Shown here: positions 22,009 to 33,364 of the stretch, piece after piece
How the letters are laid out: the number at the start of each line of letters is the position of its first letter
Position numbering within the stretch: the stretch's first letter is position 1
NCBI GenBank assembly: GCA_022225965.2
Contig: JAKJXP020000034.1
Span: forward strand, 310,001 to 374,000
Reading direction: 5' to 3'
DNA length: 64,000 nt
Origin: Diatrype stigma
Taxonomy: Eukaryota; Ascomycota; Sordariomycetes; Xylariales; Diatrypaceae
Made by a program: the position numbers and the translations under genes
Notes under the pieces: model-generated
Seen by the model: the letters and a program-made list of their open reading frames with translations, nothing else
Databases searched by the model: none
Told to the model about the DNA's origin: nothing

Positions 22009-22587
22009 GGCGTCGCAGTTGGTGTTGGCCTAGCTATTCGTAAATCCTGGAAGATCGACTGGGCCAAGTACCGGCGAAGTTGTATCGTTATATGGTGAGT
22101 ACCTAGACAGCTGCTCCGAGCCCGAGATATGGAGATGGGTGCAATTTATAACTACTTGGTAGCAGTTTATATGGAGTCAGTTTCGGTGGCTGGGAGTTTG
22201 GGACGTGATGATGTCCAGCCCCACTTGCATCGGGTCGGATTTAACCCCCTGACTGAGGAGAAATGCAACTCTGGCAAGGCTTCGTAGGATGTACAAAGAT
22301 AAGCTTGACTATGTATTTCGTACGTGAGCTAGATTTACTTGCTACCTAGTAGCTAGTAATATTCGTTAGGAAAAAGGGATTTTCTCTTATACAGTATACT
22401 TATACAGTATATCTTATTTATCTTCATTGTCACTCAGTCTCCAATTTCATCTCATAGCGTAGATCAATCGGTGGCTGTTCCATTAGTTTCTAACTCCTCA
22501 TAAACGGAACACCCATCAGGTATGTGTGAGCGTGTAAATTTTATTTATCATCGACATGCTGAAATTGATATACCATTTATCATAATG
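22009..22587. other. Promoter of the M24 gene and flank of the retroelement
   Basis: No gene. A short direct repeat TATACAGTATA occurs near 22389-22410. The base composition starts to become AT-rich here, but the sequence is not as damaged as the element that follows. Confidence 0.4.
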
Positions 22588-22592
22588 CCTAT

Positions 22593-22785
22593 TGTTGGTA
22601 GGTACGTACGTATAATTAAAGAAAGCAAATAACAATTGGGTAAGACGGTTATATATTAAAGTGTCTAAGGTAGGAAGAAATTTATCTGAGGAATTGCTAG
22701 CGGAAGCCTGCAGTTATATAGAACTAGCTTGCTTATATAATGGCAACGCGTGCCAATGCGTTGAAATATAATTATTACTTACTTT
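22593..22785 (-). repeat. Left LTR of element 1
   Basis: Aligns without gaps to 28510-28702. There are 22 differences, all transitions. The outer part (first 60 or so bases) keeps the G/C state, and the inner part carries the A/T state. Begins TGTTGGTAGG. Confidence 0.85.
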
Positions 22786-25700
22786 GTTTTTTTTCGCGAT
22801 TTAATTGCAAACTATGCCGTCGATTTAATTATATAACTTTTTATTTCTTAAATTATTATTTTTTCTTTATTCATTTTTTTAATTTTATATTAATTTCGTT
22901 GCAATTAATTAACGATTTTATCGATTTATTGGGAAACGTTTTTATTATGGCGTTAATCGGGTTGTAATTGTTATGGATTTATCGGATTTTATTTATTTCT
23001 TTATTTTTATACGATTAACGAAAGGCCATAAGATTAATTATTAATTGCTTTTCGTTAATGCTTTTTATTTGTATTAAGTATTAATATAAAAAAAAGAAAT
23101 CCGTATAAAGAACGAACGGAACGCGGAAAAGAATTAAACGTTTTAGGATTATGTTAATAATGCAATGGATAACGTATTTAACGTTAAAGCCTTATATTAT
23201 GCCATAAATTTCGTTAACGAGAACGTTACGAATTATTTTCTTGCATTTAATAAACGATTAATGGATAATATTATTAATAACGGTAAACTTATTAGCTTGG
23301 AACGTAAACTTTTCGTTTTTAAATACGATAACGTATTTAATTTATAAATTTAGGTTTTTGTTATTCGCGAAGGATTTATCGATAAAAATATATAATCGAA
23401 GATTTTAAGGATCCAGTTAAATATAATTAAATTTGCGATTCTTGTTATTTATTTATTATTAAATTTAGGCGTTTAATAATTTAGCTTTTTTAAGGTTAGG
23501 TTTTATATATTAAGCAACCGTGAAATAATTAAAGGCTGTTTCGGATTGGTAAATAAAAAAGATATAAGCTTTTTGGGCTTTTTATTCGACATATTTTTTG
23601 GATATGTCCGATGTTTTGGGATTAAGTAATGCCAGCTTTTCGGCTTATCCTTTTTGGGTCGCTAAGAAATTATTGCCTTTAAAATGAATAACGAAATGCG
23701 AGTTATTGAAGTTTTTCGTAGCTTTATTTTTTAGGATTTTCTATAAACGCGCCTTAATATCGGCTTTAATTAACGCTTCGTTTTTTTTTTTATAAACTCC
23801 GTCGTACCGATATTAAGGATGTCGTTAATTTGGAAACTTATTATATCGAAGGATTAATCGATGCGAATAATTAATAAGCATAAGTTAAAAGGTAAAGGGT
23901 TTATGTATAGCTTTTATTAATAATGGCGAAAATAAGTTTCGAATTAATACGTATCCGATTCGATTAATCCGTATAATGGTTTTATAATACGCAATATCGT
24001 TTTTTTGGAATATTTATTTTTTAATTCCGATGGAAATCGTATAAAGATGGTACGTTTTATGGGCGTTTTGGATTAAATATAGGCCATGGTAATGTTTTAA
24101 ATTATTATTTTTATACCTAAGTATTGCAAAATGGGTATTAAGGTTATGATTAATTATTAATTTGCTTATTAAATGATAAAGGCGTAGGTTATAATAAAGT
24201 CTTTATCGGGATTTCCGTATTTTTAAACGATTAGTCGGGATTTTTCGTAAGGGCCTGGTATGTTTTTTTTTTTAATTTTGCGGATTATCCGGAATTTGAA
24301 AATGGTAGCTTTTTGGTAAATGGTTTTGTTATAAATAACCGGTTATAATATGTTATTTTCGAATAAGGCATTAAGTTCCTTTATATCCAAAGCTTCGTAT
24401 GGTTTATTAAGGGCTACGATTTTATTTTTTGCTTATAGCTTAATTATTAAGGCGCGGTTATGTTTTTTTTTTTGCGTTGAAATACGTTATATTAAAGAAT
24501 AATATGTTAAGGTTTTTTTCCGGAATAATGTCGTAATCCGTTAGGTTAAAGCTTGGTTTTGGTTTAGATAATTCGATTTCTAGGTCCTGAAACGGCTTTG
24601 CGTTATTTTTGGGTTATATATATGGTTTAATATGCGAATTCTTAAACGTAAAGGTTTTTTCGAATATATTCGAAGCGATTGTAATGTTTTTGTTAATAAC
24701 GGCGATAACTTTATATAAACCTTGTTATTTATTTTTTTTGCGGTATATAAGTATTTCGTTACCGAAAGGTAATAATATGGGCAACGTTTTTTAAGTATTG
24801 GGGCCGTTTTTGGTATTTAATGCGTTCCGGATTAAACGTTAAGTCTTAATTTTTTTAACTTCGGCTATTGCTTTTTGGGTTGCAATTGCCTTTTGGGTTT
24901 GGAACGGCGTAAGCGGCGAATTTATGTTGATTTTCGGATAGGCCCTAAAAGTTAATAAAATAAATACGAAACTATTTGGGTTTGTTATATTATTAATAGC
25001 CTTAACGGTTATTTATAAGCGGAATATGCGTGGGCTTTGTATTTTTTTAAAGATGATTTCATACGTTTATCGGATAGGTTCGTAATATTCTTTAATTTTG
25101 CCGATAAATTAATGGGCTTTTATTGGGACCTGTTTATACGTAATACCGGCAAATCGAATTTCGTTTCGGAATTCGGCGCTATCGAAATTAATATCGGCGT
25201 TATGGATAAAAACATTAAAGGGTTTTAAATAAGTATCGATTTAATAAAACTTAAGGGCTTTTTAGGTTTCCTTTATTAATATATTAATTATAAATCGTAT
25301 TGCTTAAAAATTTATAGCCGTATCGATAATATGGAAAACGGGACGTTTATCGAAATATATAACGTTTACGACAATTTCGTAATTAAAATTTAAGTCCGGA
25401 TTTTTAAGGATAAACTTAAACCGTTAAGGGGCCTTTTTTTTGACTTAGTAGTAATAATAGAATTTGTTAATTTTTTTAATGTCTTTTGGGTTAATATCGT
25501 GTTTTGTTTTTTTTAATAGATTTTAAAGCTTAGCGACGGAAAAGTGGCCAAAACGGATATATAAACGACGTAGCTTTATTTTCGTAAAAAAGATTACGTT
25601 ATTAAGATAAAACTATGGATATCTTTATTTTCGGTTAATAAGGACCGTAATATTATTTTTGTAAATTAATTAATTAATAACGTTATTAAGATATATGCTA

Positions 25701-28509
25701 AGTTGGTTTATGTTTTTAAGTAATAATAAAAACGGGATATCGGTTTTTATTATATGGAAATTAACTTATTTAAAAGGTATATCGACGGTAATTATTTCGA
25801 ATAATTTCATAAATGGTCCGTTTTTAAAGCAAATGTTAGCTTTTTCGGTACGATTTTTATTAAGTAACATAAGGCGGTCGGAAAATTCCTTAGTTAATGT
25901 AAGATATTAGCTTTTATTAATAATCGAGATTTATACGGCATTTGTGTTTGGTATAATCCTTTAGAAAATATATTTAGCGTATCGGTTAAGAATAAAAGCA
26001 ATATTAAACTTGGGTTATTTAATAAAAGAAAGCGTAATTATGCGATAATAAAAGACTTAATCGGATAGGTATGCAACGGTTATTTATTGGTTATCGTTAA
26101 ATTTATAATTCGAAAAGGTATTATCGTGTTTTTTGTCGGACTTTAAATCCGTATCGTTAATTTTTTCGTATTCGGCCAAAAAGGTGGCGTAATTGTTTTT
26201 TCGGTTTTTTTTGCGGTTTTTCCATTAAATACGAACGTTTTTTTGTTTTTTTTCGGTATGCTTAATGGATTAGTAGCCTTTTTTTTTGCATACCCAGTAT
26301 TTGCGTTTTTATATACGGATTAGGCGTTTATTATTATTATATCGGTTTTTTCGATTATTGCGATAATATTTGCGGTTGACGTAATATTAATTAAATTCGT
26401 TATCGTTATCGTTATTATTATTTTTATTAATTAAATATTGCTACGGTATATTTTTAAGATTTTTATAAGTACCGATGGATATACGGAGCTTGTTAATTAT
26501 GTTTTTAAACTTAATAAAAGGTTCAAAAAGGACGTATTAAAATTAAGGTACGTTATAATATATACGATAAATTGCGATAATAAGTTATTGCTTTTTTTTA
26601 AAGTCGGGTTTTAATGCTTTTTGGTATAAAGAAAGTTTATTAAGCATGGTTTGAAGCATTTTTAAGTTTAATTTGTTTTGGTTATTTTTATCGGCCTTGG
26701 TTTCGAAAAAAGTAATCGAGGTTTAATTAAGATAATATTAAATTTTATTTTGTTTCGTATTAAAGTGGCGTTTTATGGCGAAATATATATCGGTAAAATA
26801 CCAATAACGGAATATATTATATAAAAAATAAATAGCAATTCGTTTTAATAAAATGGTTAAAAATACGGCGTAAAATTAGGTTTAATAAATATCCGTAATG
26901 TAATAAACATTTAGGAAAAATCTAAATTTATTTTCGAAAATATTATATATCTTTTTTATATAATTGTTTTTTTTATTTTAGGCCTTTTTGAAATATCCGA
27001 TAATAATTAATAAGTATATTTTATTTTAAATTCGTATCGATAAAATGTTATAATATGTTAATTGGATTTGGTTACCGATTAGCATAGGAATTAATTTTGG
27101 CGTAAGCGATAGTGCTATCGAAAAAAAGGAACCGGAGCTTTTTGGTAGTTCTAAGGGACCTAGGAAATCGGGTGGCTTTTGTTTTTCGTTTGGGCGTCCG
27201 GAAAAAGGATTTGGTTATTGGTTAAGTCCTAATAAGGGCATGGTTTTTTTGATTAAGTCGTTCGCTTCGATCGTTAAATACGGCAATACGTAAGGATTTT
27301 TTTATTTTGGCATATAAAGGGTTTATAAATTGTATGCTATATTATAATTTATGTATGAATAATTAAGATATGGGGGAAATCTTATTGGAAAATACCTTAA
27401 TTAAGTTGGATATTTCGGGAATGGTTGGCTATAATATTTCTAGAGCGGCGGGGGCGGTTGTTATCGATTAAGGCGAGGATTAGGGCGAAAATTGGCGCAT
27501 AAGCCTGGACGTTAATTAATACGGAAATTAAAGCATTAATTCGAATGGTTAAAGTTTTTTTTAAATCCAATTGGTAATTTTTAAGGGCCTTAGGTATTAA
27601 AAATTTTAAGAACGGGCTATTAATTCGAATCGAATTAGGATTGGGTTTAAAATATAAGGCGACGCAGCAAAAGCGGATTATGAAATAAAAAGGAATTAAA
27701 TGGTTCGTTTATTGGTATATATAATAATTAAGGGCGGATTTGGCTTTAAAAGCGTTCCGGGGGATATATGATTTCTTAATCGGTTTCGATTATTAGCGTT
27801 TTTTATATTAATGCATTAAGCTATTTAGTTTTGGTTATTTTTAATTTTTTTATATTCCAAATAAGGAATGCTTTTATAATAACGAAATCGGCAAAAGCTT
27901 TATTAAATTTGGCGTTATTTTTATTAACGTAAATTTTTTATTATATAAATGCATTTTTTAAATTAATCCGTAATAGGAATGGCATTATTTTAAAATTTTT
28001 TGTCGTAAAGCTTTATAGCCGGCCTTAATAGTTTTCGAACGTTTTTTTGGATATTTGAATATTAAAAGTATTCGAGTTTATATTTTCGAAATCGATTAGT
28101 ATTATTAATGCTTATGTTAATTTTTAACGGTAATTTATTATATTCGGGTCGAATTTTTTTTAGTTAATTATTATCGAATTAAAATGGTTAAATATTATTA
28201 ATAAGCGATTCGTAATAATAAAGATTAATTTAAATAGCCGTATTTAAGTTTTTAAGGTAATAAGGTCGATTTTTGGAAAATTATTAAAGGGGCCTGTCCG
28301 TATGTTATTAGTAATACCTTGGGTTAATATTTCGGCCTATTTATGTTTCGATATGGCTATTAACGAGAATAACGATAAGGATGGAATTCGAAATATAAGC
28401 ATGTAAAAATAAAGAGGAATTGCAATATTATTACGATATTTTTAATATCGTAATAATGATTTTTTTATTTTGCCAATTTATATTGCTAATATTTAGCAAT
28501 ATTGATTAA

Positions 28510-28702
28510 TATTGGTAGGTATGTATGTATAATTAAAGAAAGCAAATAATAATTGAATAAAACGGTTGTATATTGAAGTGTTTAAGGTAGGAAGAAGTTT
28601 ATCTGAGGAACTGCTGGCGGAAGCCTGCAGTTATATAGGACTAGCTTGCTTATATAATGGCAACGCGTGCCAGCGCGTTGGAATACAACCATCACCTACT
28701 TT
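28510..28702 (-). repeat. Right LTR of element 1
   Basis: Partner of 22593-22785. Here the inner (left) third has the A/T state and the outer two thirds keep G/C. It contains the inverted repeat CAACGCG-TGCCAG-CGCGTTG at 28661-28680. The exact right end is unclear, between about 28694 and 28720. Confidence 0.82.
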
Positions 28703-28888
28703 TTTCTTTTGCCTGCCAATCAGCCCGTCAACAAACAAGTGACTGGCCCGCTCGTGTCCGCATGGAGTCGGGTCCCAACCCACTTTCATCCATAATCCAC
28801 CATACCATGCCATGGATATCTAATATACAATTTTCGGTCCCTCGGGAGAGCATCACCATCGTCATCACACCCATTTCATGTCTTCAAT

Positions 28889-30836
28889 TCAAACCTCATT
28901 ACTCGGATACGGCACCTTGGTCGTAGCGCCGAACTCCTCCTTGATGCTGCGCACGCTCACGAAGCGGCCGAGCAGGTTGATGGAGCCGGCCTTGTCGTTG
29001 GTGCCGCTGGCGCGGCCGCCGCCGAAGGGCTGCTGGCCGACGACGGCGCCCGTGCTCTTGCAGTTGACGTAGAAGTTGCCCGCGGCGTTGCGGAGGCGCT
29101 CCTCGGCGACGCGGACCGCGCGCCGGTCCGCCGCGAACACCGAGCCCGTCAGCCCGTACTCGCTGGCCCCGTCCACGAGCGCGCACGCGTCGGCAAACGC
29201 CTTGTCCTGCGCGGGATCCACCACGCCCGCGGACGCCGCGTCGTCGTACACGTGCACGGTCAGGATGGGGCCGAACAGCTCCGTGCTCAGGAGCGGGTGC
29301 GTCGCCGTCTTGGCGCGGTAGATGGTGGGCTGGACGAAGTAGCCCTTGGAGTCGTCGTAGGCGCCGCCGGCGAGCAGCTCGAGGTCCGGGTCGTTCTTGG
29401 CGTCGTCGATGACGCGGGCCAGCTTGTTGAAGCTGCCGGCGTGGATCACGGGGCCGACGAAGTTGGCCGGGTCGGTGGGCGGGCCGACCACGAGGCTCTT
29501 CGTCTCGGCGATGAGCTTGTCCTTAAACTCGGGCCAGGCCGACGCCGGCACGTAGGCGCGGCTGGTGGCACTGCACTTCTGGCCCTGGTACTCGAAGGCG
29601 CCGCGCACGGTCTGGACGGCGGCGTTGGCTAGGTCGGCGCTGCGGTGCACGAGGTGGAAGTTCTTGCCGCCCGTCTCGCCTACGACGCGCGGGTAGCCGG
29701 CATAGCGGCCCTCAGCGACGCCGGCACCGACTTGGCCGTATAGGCTGCGGAACACGGCCGTGCTTCCCGTGTAGTGCAGGGCGGCGAATTGACGGTGGCC
29801 CAGCGCGGCGCGCGTCACCTCCTCGGCGTCGCCGGGGACGAACTGGATGACGTTCTCGGGCAGGCCGGCCTCGCGCAGGATGCGGTAGACGAGGTGGGCC
29901 GAGGCCACGGCGCTGTCGGACGGCTTCCAGAGCACGACGTTGCCGAGCAGCGCGGGCGCGCCCGCCAGGTTGCCGCCGATGGCCGTGAAGTTGAAGGGGC
30001 TGACGGCGTACACGAAGCCCTCGAGCGGGCGGTACTCGACGCGGTTCCAGACGCCCGGCGCGTGGAACGACGGCTGCTGCGCGTACAGCTCCTCGGCGTA
30101 GGCGACGTTGAAGCGGAAGAAGTCGCACAGCTCGGCGGCCGCGTCGATCTCGGCCTGCCACGCATTCTTGCCCTGGCCCAGCATCGTCACCGCCATGATC
30201 TCGTACCGGTACTTGGTCGAGATGAGGTCGGCTGCCTTGAGGAAGACGGCGGCGCGGTCGGCGAACGGCATTGCCTCCCAGGCGGGCTTAGCGGCCAGGG
30301 CGGCCTCGATGGCCTTGTTGACGTCGGCTGTGCTGGCGAGGGAGTAGTTCGCCACCGTGGAGGCGTGGTCGGAGGGGTTGTGCTGTCGGCCCTTCTTAGG
30401 GGTGGTAATCTGCTCAAGGGGTTAGATCACCACGTTTCACTTATTTGCTATTTCATCTTTGAGGGGCAGAACGTACTTCTTTGCCTCCAACCACAATGGG
30501 GATGTCTATCGGCCCCTTCTTCTTCAAGCCCTCCACAGCGGAGTATAGACCTGCTCTCTGCGGGGATCCTTTCTCATAGTGTTGCTATTCATGTTGTCAG
30601 CACAATTGGCTCTTGACTGCTCAATAATCCCCGGACATATCACACACATTTGGTTCGTTGAACACTCTGGGTGTCTTGAAGCTCGCCAAGGTCGTCAATC
30701 GGGGGCTCGTGGTAGTTAATGATCTTGTAGCGACTAATTGTGATGGCACCCGTCTGGCATATCCCCTTGACGCAACTTGCAGGCCGGACCGGCAGGCAAT
30801 GGCGAGACCGCCGCAGCTCTTCCGTGAAGCAGCCAT
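28889..30836 (-). CDS. prnC: Delta-1-pyrroline-5-carboxylate dehydrogenase (P5CDH), mitochondrial
   Basis: Oxidises P5C (glutamate semialdehyde) to glutamate with NAD+, the second step of proline catabolism. Three exons join to 605 residues: 30836-30648, 30584-30477 and 30409-28889. Exon 1 encodes a Ser/Arg/Thr-rich, acid-poor presequence, which predicts mitochondrial import. The frame then gives FNEPN, HYEKGSPQR and ITTPKKGRQHNPSDH, the usual fungal P5CDH N-terminal blocks. The aldehyde dehydrogenase core has SPFNFTAIGGNL, WKPSDSA, the general base Glu344 in VVGETGGKN, the nucleophile Cys378 in YQGQKCSATSR and the ELFGPILTV block. The ATG at 30836 was chosen because the frame is open only after it. 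The gene stops about 190 bases from a RIP-damaged retroelement, yet its coding sequence is GC-rich and undamaged. Confidence 0.95.
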
Positions 30837-33364
30837 GGTCAATTGCGACCTTCGGGGCTTATTTTATGATACCGTATATTTTACGATACCGTACTATATA
30901 TCGATTATAGCGTCCCTCGATGGTATGGCGTGTTCTTCTGGGTATGCTCTATCTCCCGGATGCAATACCACTCACAGATTCACTGAAGCGACAAGAAGGA
31001 AAGCTCTGAGGAATAATAAGAGCAAAGGAAGAGGCAGGAACCGGAGAAGGATGATAAAGTAAGGAACGTAACTGTCCACCAACGAGACGTGCATCTGCAG
31101 TCCCCAGCTCTTTTTATTAGTTCGTTAGCCGTGACGTTGGCGATGTTCCCCCACTAGAGCTCGCTTTGCTACGGCATTGAGAGGGGCAGAGGGGCAAGCT
31201 ATGGGCGATAGTGGGGGATGATTATAGTTCAATTGGAAACCGGGACCAATCAGAGGAGCTTGAAGGTAAACCGGCGCCCCGAATTCGGAAGCCCCATCGT
31301 TTCTATAGTCGGGGTCAGTCGGGGTATTAGTTATCGACAGCTGGCTATCGATATATCGTCGAGTTGATATCATACGATATGGCAATGGCATTTTCATAGG
31401 CAGTTGGCCATTGGGAGGTATGGGGCTATGACCTCGAATTAGATCCCCAAAGAGAAATGCGATAATCGGAGAGCTGTAGCCGGTACGATATAAGCTGCGA
31501 GTCCATTATTTGCTACATGCCCAGCTACTACTCCCTAATACAGGAATGCAGACTTCGGGAACGGATACCGACCAAGGGGATCCAATACCGAGTAACTAGC
31601 GGGGACCAACTAGCGGGAGCCCAAGAAATGGCCCAAGGCATCTCGGCCCGGTATCTAAGCTGTTTACTTGAGTATGTACCTATCTAGAATCTCCTTCATG
31701 TACTAATTATATTCATTAGTACTTTATATTAGCCCCCCATTCCAGCACTATCACTGTCCTCAGGGGAGCTGAGAGTCGGGCAGGCGAGCACATGGATTTC
31801 TGGATATCTACCTAGGTGGTTGTTTCGAATGATGAGTATCTGTGACAGTCTATCCTCGTTCAAGAGAGGGCTTGCCATGGGCAACCCGATATCGGTTATG
31901 TATTTCGTCCGAAGTGAACTTTGTTGCAAGAGTTATCAGTCTCATGTTATGTTCTCGTAAGCCCATTACATATACGCCTGTATTGTTCCATTTGATATGG
32001 AAGGCATTATCAGGAAAATATAGAATGTAGTATCGTGCCACAGAAAACCATGAAAGGTAGGAGACAACCTCCAATCTTCGTCTGTAGAGGAGAATTTGGG
32101 CACAAGCTGAGGAAACAGAAACTCTAGGTCGGGATCATTATCAAACCGTTCGCCACGCTGTCCAGTATATTGAGGGAACCTACAGAGCTTAAAGAAGGCA
32201 TACTGGATTCCTCGTCCATTTCCCGTGATGATGCGACTTCCGCAAAAGATGATGTGACACTGTCAGAGCTGTCTGGTACTAGTTCTGGTACTGGTACGGG
32301 TACCCAAAGGAAATCCCGGTTCCATTAAGATTAGGCAGCAGATTCGACTGAGGAGTGGCCCGAATAGATACTAGGAAGTAAGTGGTGTTCAGCTCAGCCG
32401 ACCTCACATGCCTATGGGGGCTGCGTAGTGTTGCAGTGCTATTCGCACCATGACTTCAGTTTGACACAGCGGCACTGTCAACCGTATTGGCAAATAGTAT
32501 ATTGTTTTTGATTTTATTCCGCATTATCGCCATATGCATACATACGTTAACATTATGGTGATGAGCGATGAACACTTTAGTCCGGATTCTGCCAGCAGCG
32601 CGAGTGCAAAGAGGAATCTGCCGAGCCTGAGTCTCGAACCCTGCACTAACGCAGCACTGCAATAAAAGGCATGATGCAATGTACTATAACTTATATATAA
32701 ATATATAATGTAACGTCATGTAATGTAGGTATATATAACTCTACCTACCTAGTAGGTAGGTACAAAGTACGAGTACGGCTAGGACATATAAAAACAATAC
32801 AGAAGGCCTTCTAAATACACAGACCGCCCGATGATAGGAGGGTCCAGCGTACCAACCAAGAGGAAAGAAAGGGAAAAAAAACCAACGAGTCTCCTTTATC
32901 GCCTGTCATTCCTTTACGCCAGAGAGAAAAACGCCAAGTGATGCATGTTGTGGTGTGTTGAGGTGTGGTGTGTTATGTACGAGTGTTGCGGTTGCCCCTT
33001 CGGAAATGAAATGAGCTCTCTCCTGCTGTCGCCGTCCCTTTCTATTCCGGATCATCTGATACCCAGTATGATGTGAAGCGACGCGCGCAGATGAAATAGA
33101 TGGAGTCGAACCTCGGCGACTCGGTTCATCGAAACGAACTGCATCGGACATCCCAAGCTGGCTAACTAGCTTGTGCCAACGTATTCGGCGATGCCGAGTA
33201 TGTGATCCCTGATGTCCTCGTAGGTATGGAGTAATAGATCGGTGTATTGCTAGGTGTTGCTGGATGTGTAATAGGCCACACCCTGAAGGGTATCGAGGTA
33301 CGCGCGCGTATATATCGTCTACAGGACAAGGCCCTGGATTTCATGTAAGTATGCATTCGTCTGT
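30837..33364. other. Long gene-poor stretch
   Basis: About 2.5 kb between P5CDH and the Tre2-like gene, without a supported intact gene. It contains one protein-like open segment listed separately (31966-32259, minus). TAGGTA/TACCTA repeats occur near 32730-32765. Two short sequences near 32625 and 33110 look like tRNA T-loops (GGTTCGA), but the arms do not pair. Confidence 0.5.
31966..32259 (-). pseudogene. Possible exon or gene relic of unknown family
   Basis: An open segment of 97 codons with no ATG at its start. It is preceded by an in-frame TGA and by CTGACAG, which looks like a branch point plus a 3' splice site. The translation has a protein-like composition (CHIIFCGSRIITGNGRGIQ, then a stretch with ERFDNDPDLEFLFPQLV, then FHGFLWHDTTFY). 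After that the likely continuation shifts frame at about 32020 into another open frame (31850-32030). I do not recognise the family. It could be the remains of a gene, or a real exon of one whose other exons I could not find. A competing frame over the same bases is also open, which lowers confidence. Confidence 0.25.

Larger units (their letters stand above)
22593..28702 (-). mobile_element. RIP-damaged Ty1/copia-type LTR retrotransposon (element 1)
   Basis: About 6.1 kb bounded by two direct repeats (LTRs) of about 195 bp. The interior is extremely AT-rich, rich in TpA, and has no long frame on either strand, as expected after RIP. On the minus strand, relics of a copia-type reverse transcriptase are readable: at 24000-23941 the frame gives LRIIKPLYG followed by ESDTY, which matches the (V/I)KPLYG..E(A/S)G..W block. 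The part just upstream of it (about 24100-24010) recalls the segment rich in polar and proline residues before that block. Orientation is therefore minus. Possible 5-bp flanks are CCTAT (22588-22592) and CCTAC (28695-28699), but the outer LTR boundary on the right is uncertain. No function remains. Confidence 0.85.

Noticed and set aside
22740..25910. Several plus-strand open frames of 60-75 codons in the AT-rich block
   Set aside because: Composition is Phe/Asn/Ile/Tyr-rich from RIP damage, no motif, and the copia relics read on the other strand.
32560..32660. tRNA-like GGTTCGAGACT on the minus strand
   Set aside because: T-arm and acceptor stem do not pair. Only the loop resembles a tRNA.
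33070..33150. Second tRNA-like sequence, GGTTCGACTCC on the minus strand
   Set aside because: No stem pairing consistent with a cloverleaf.
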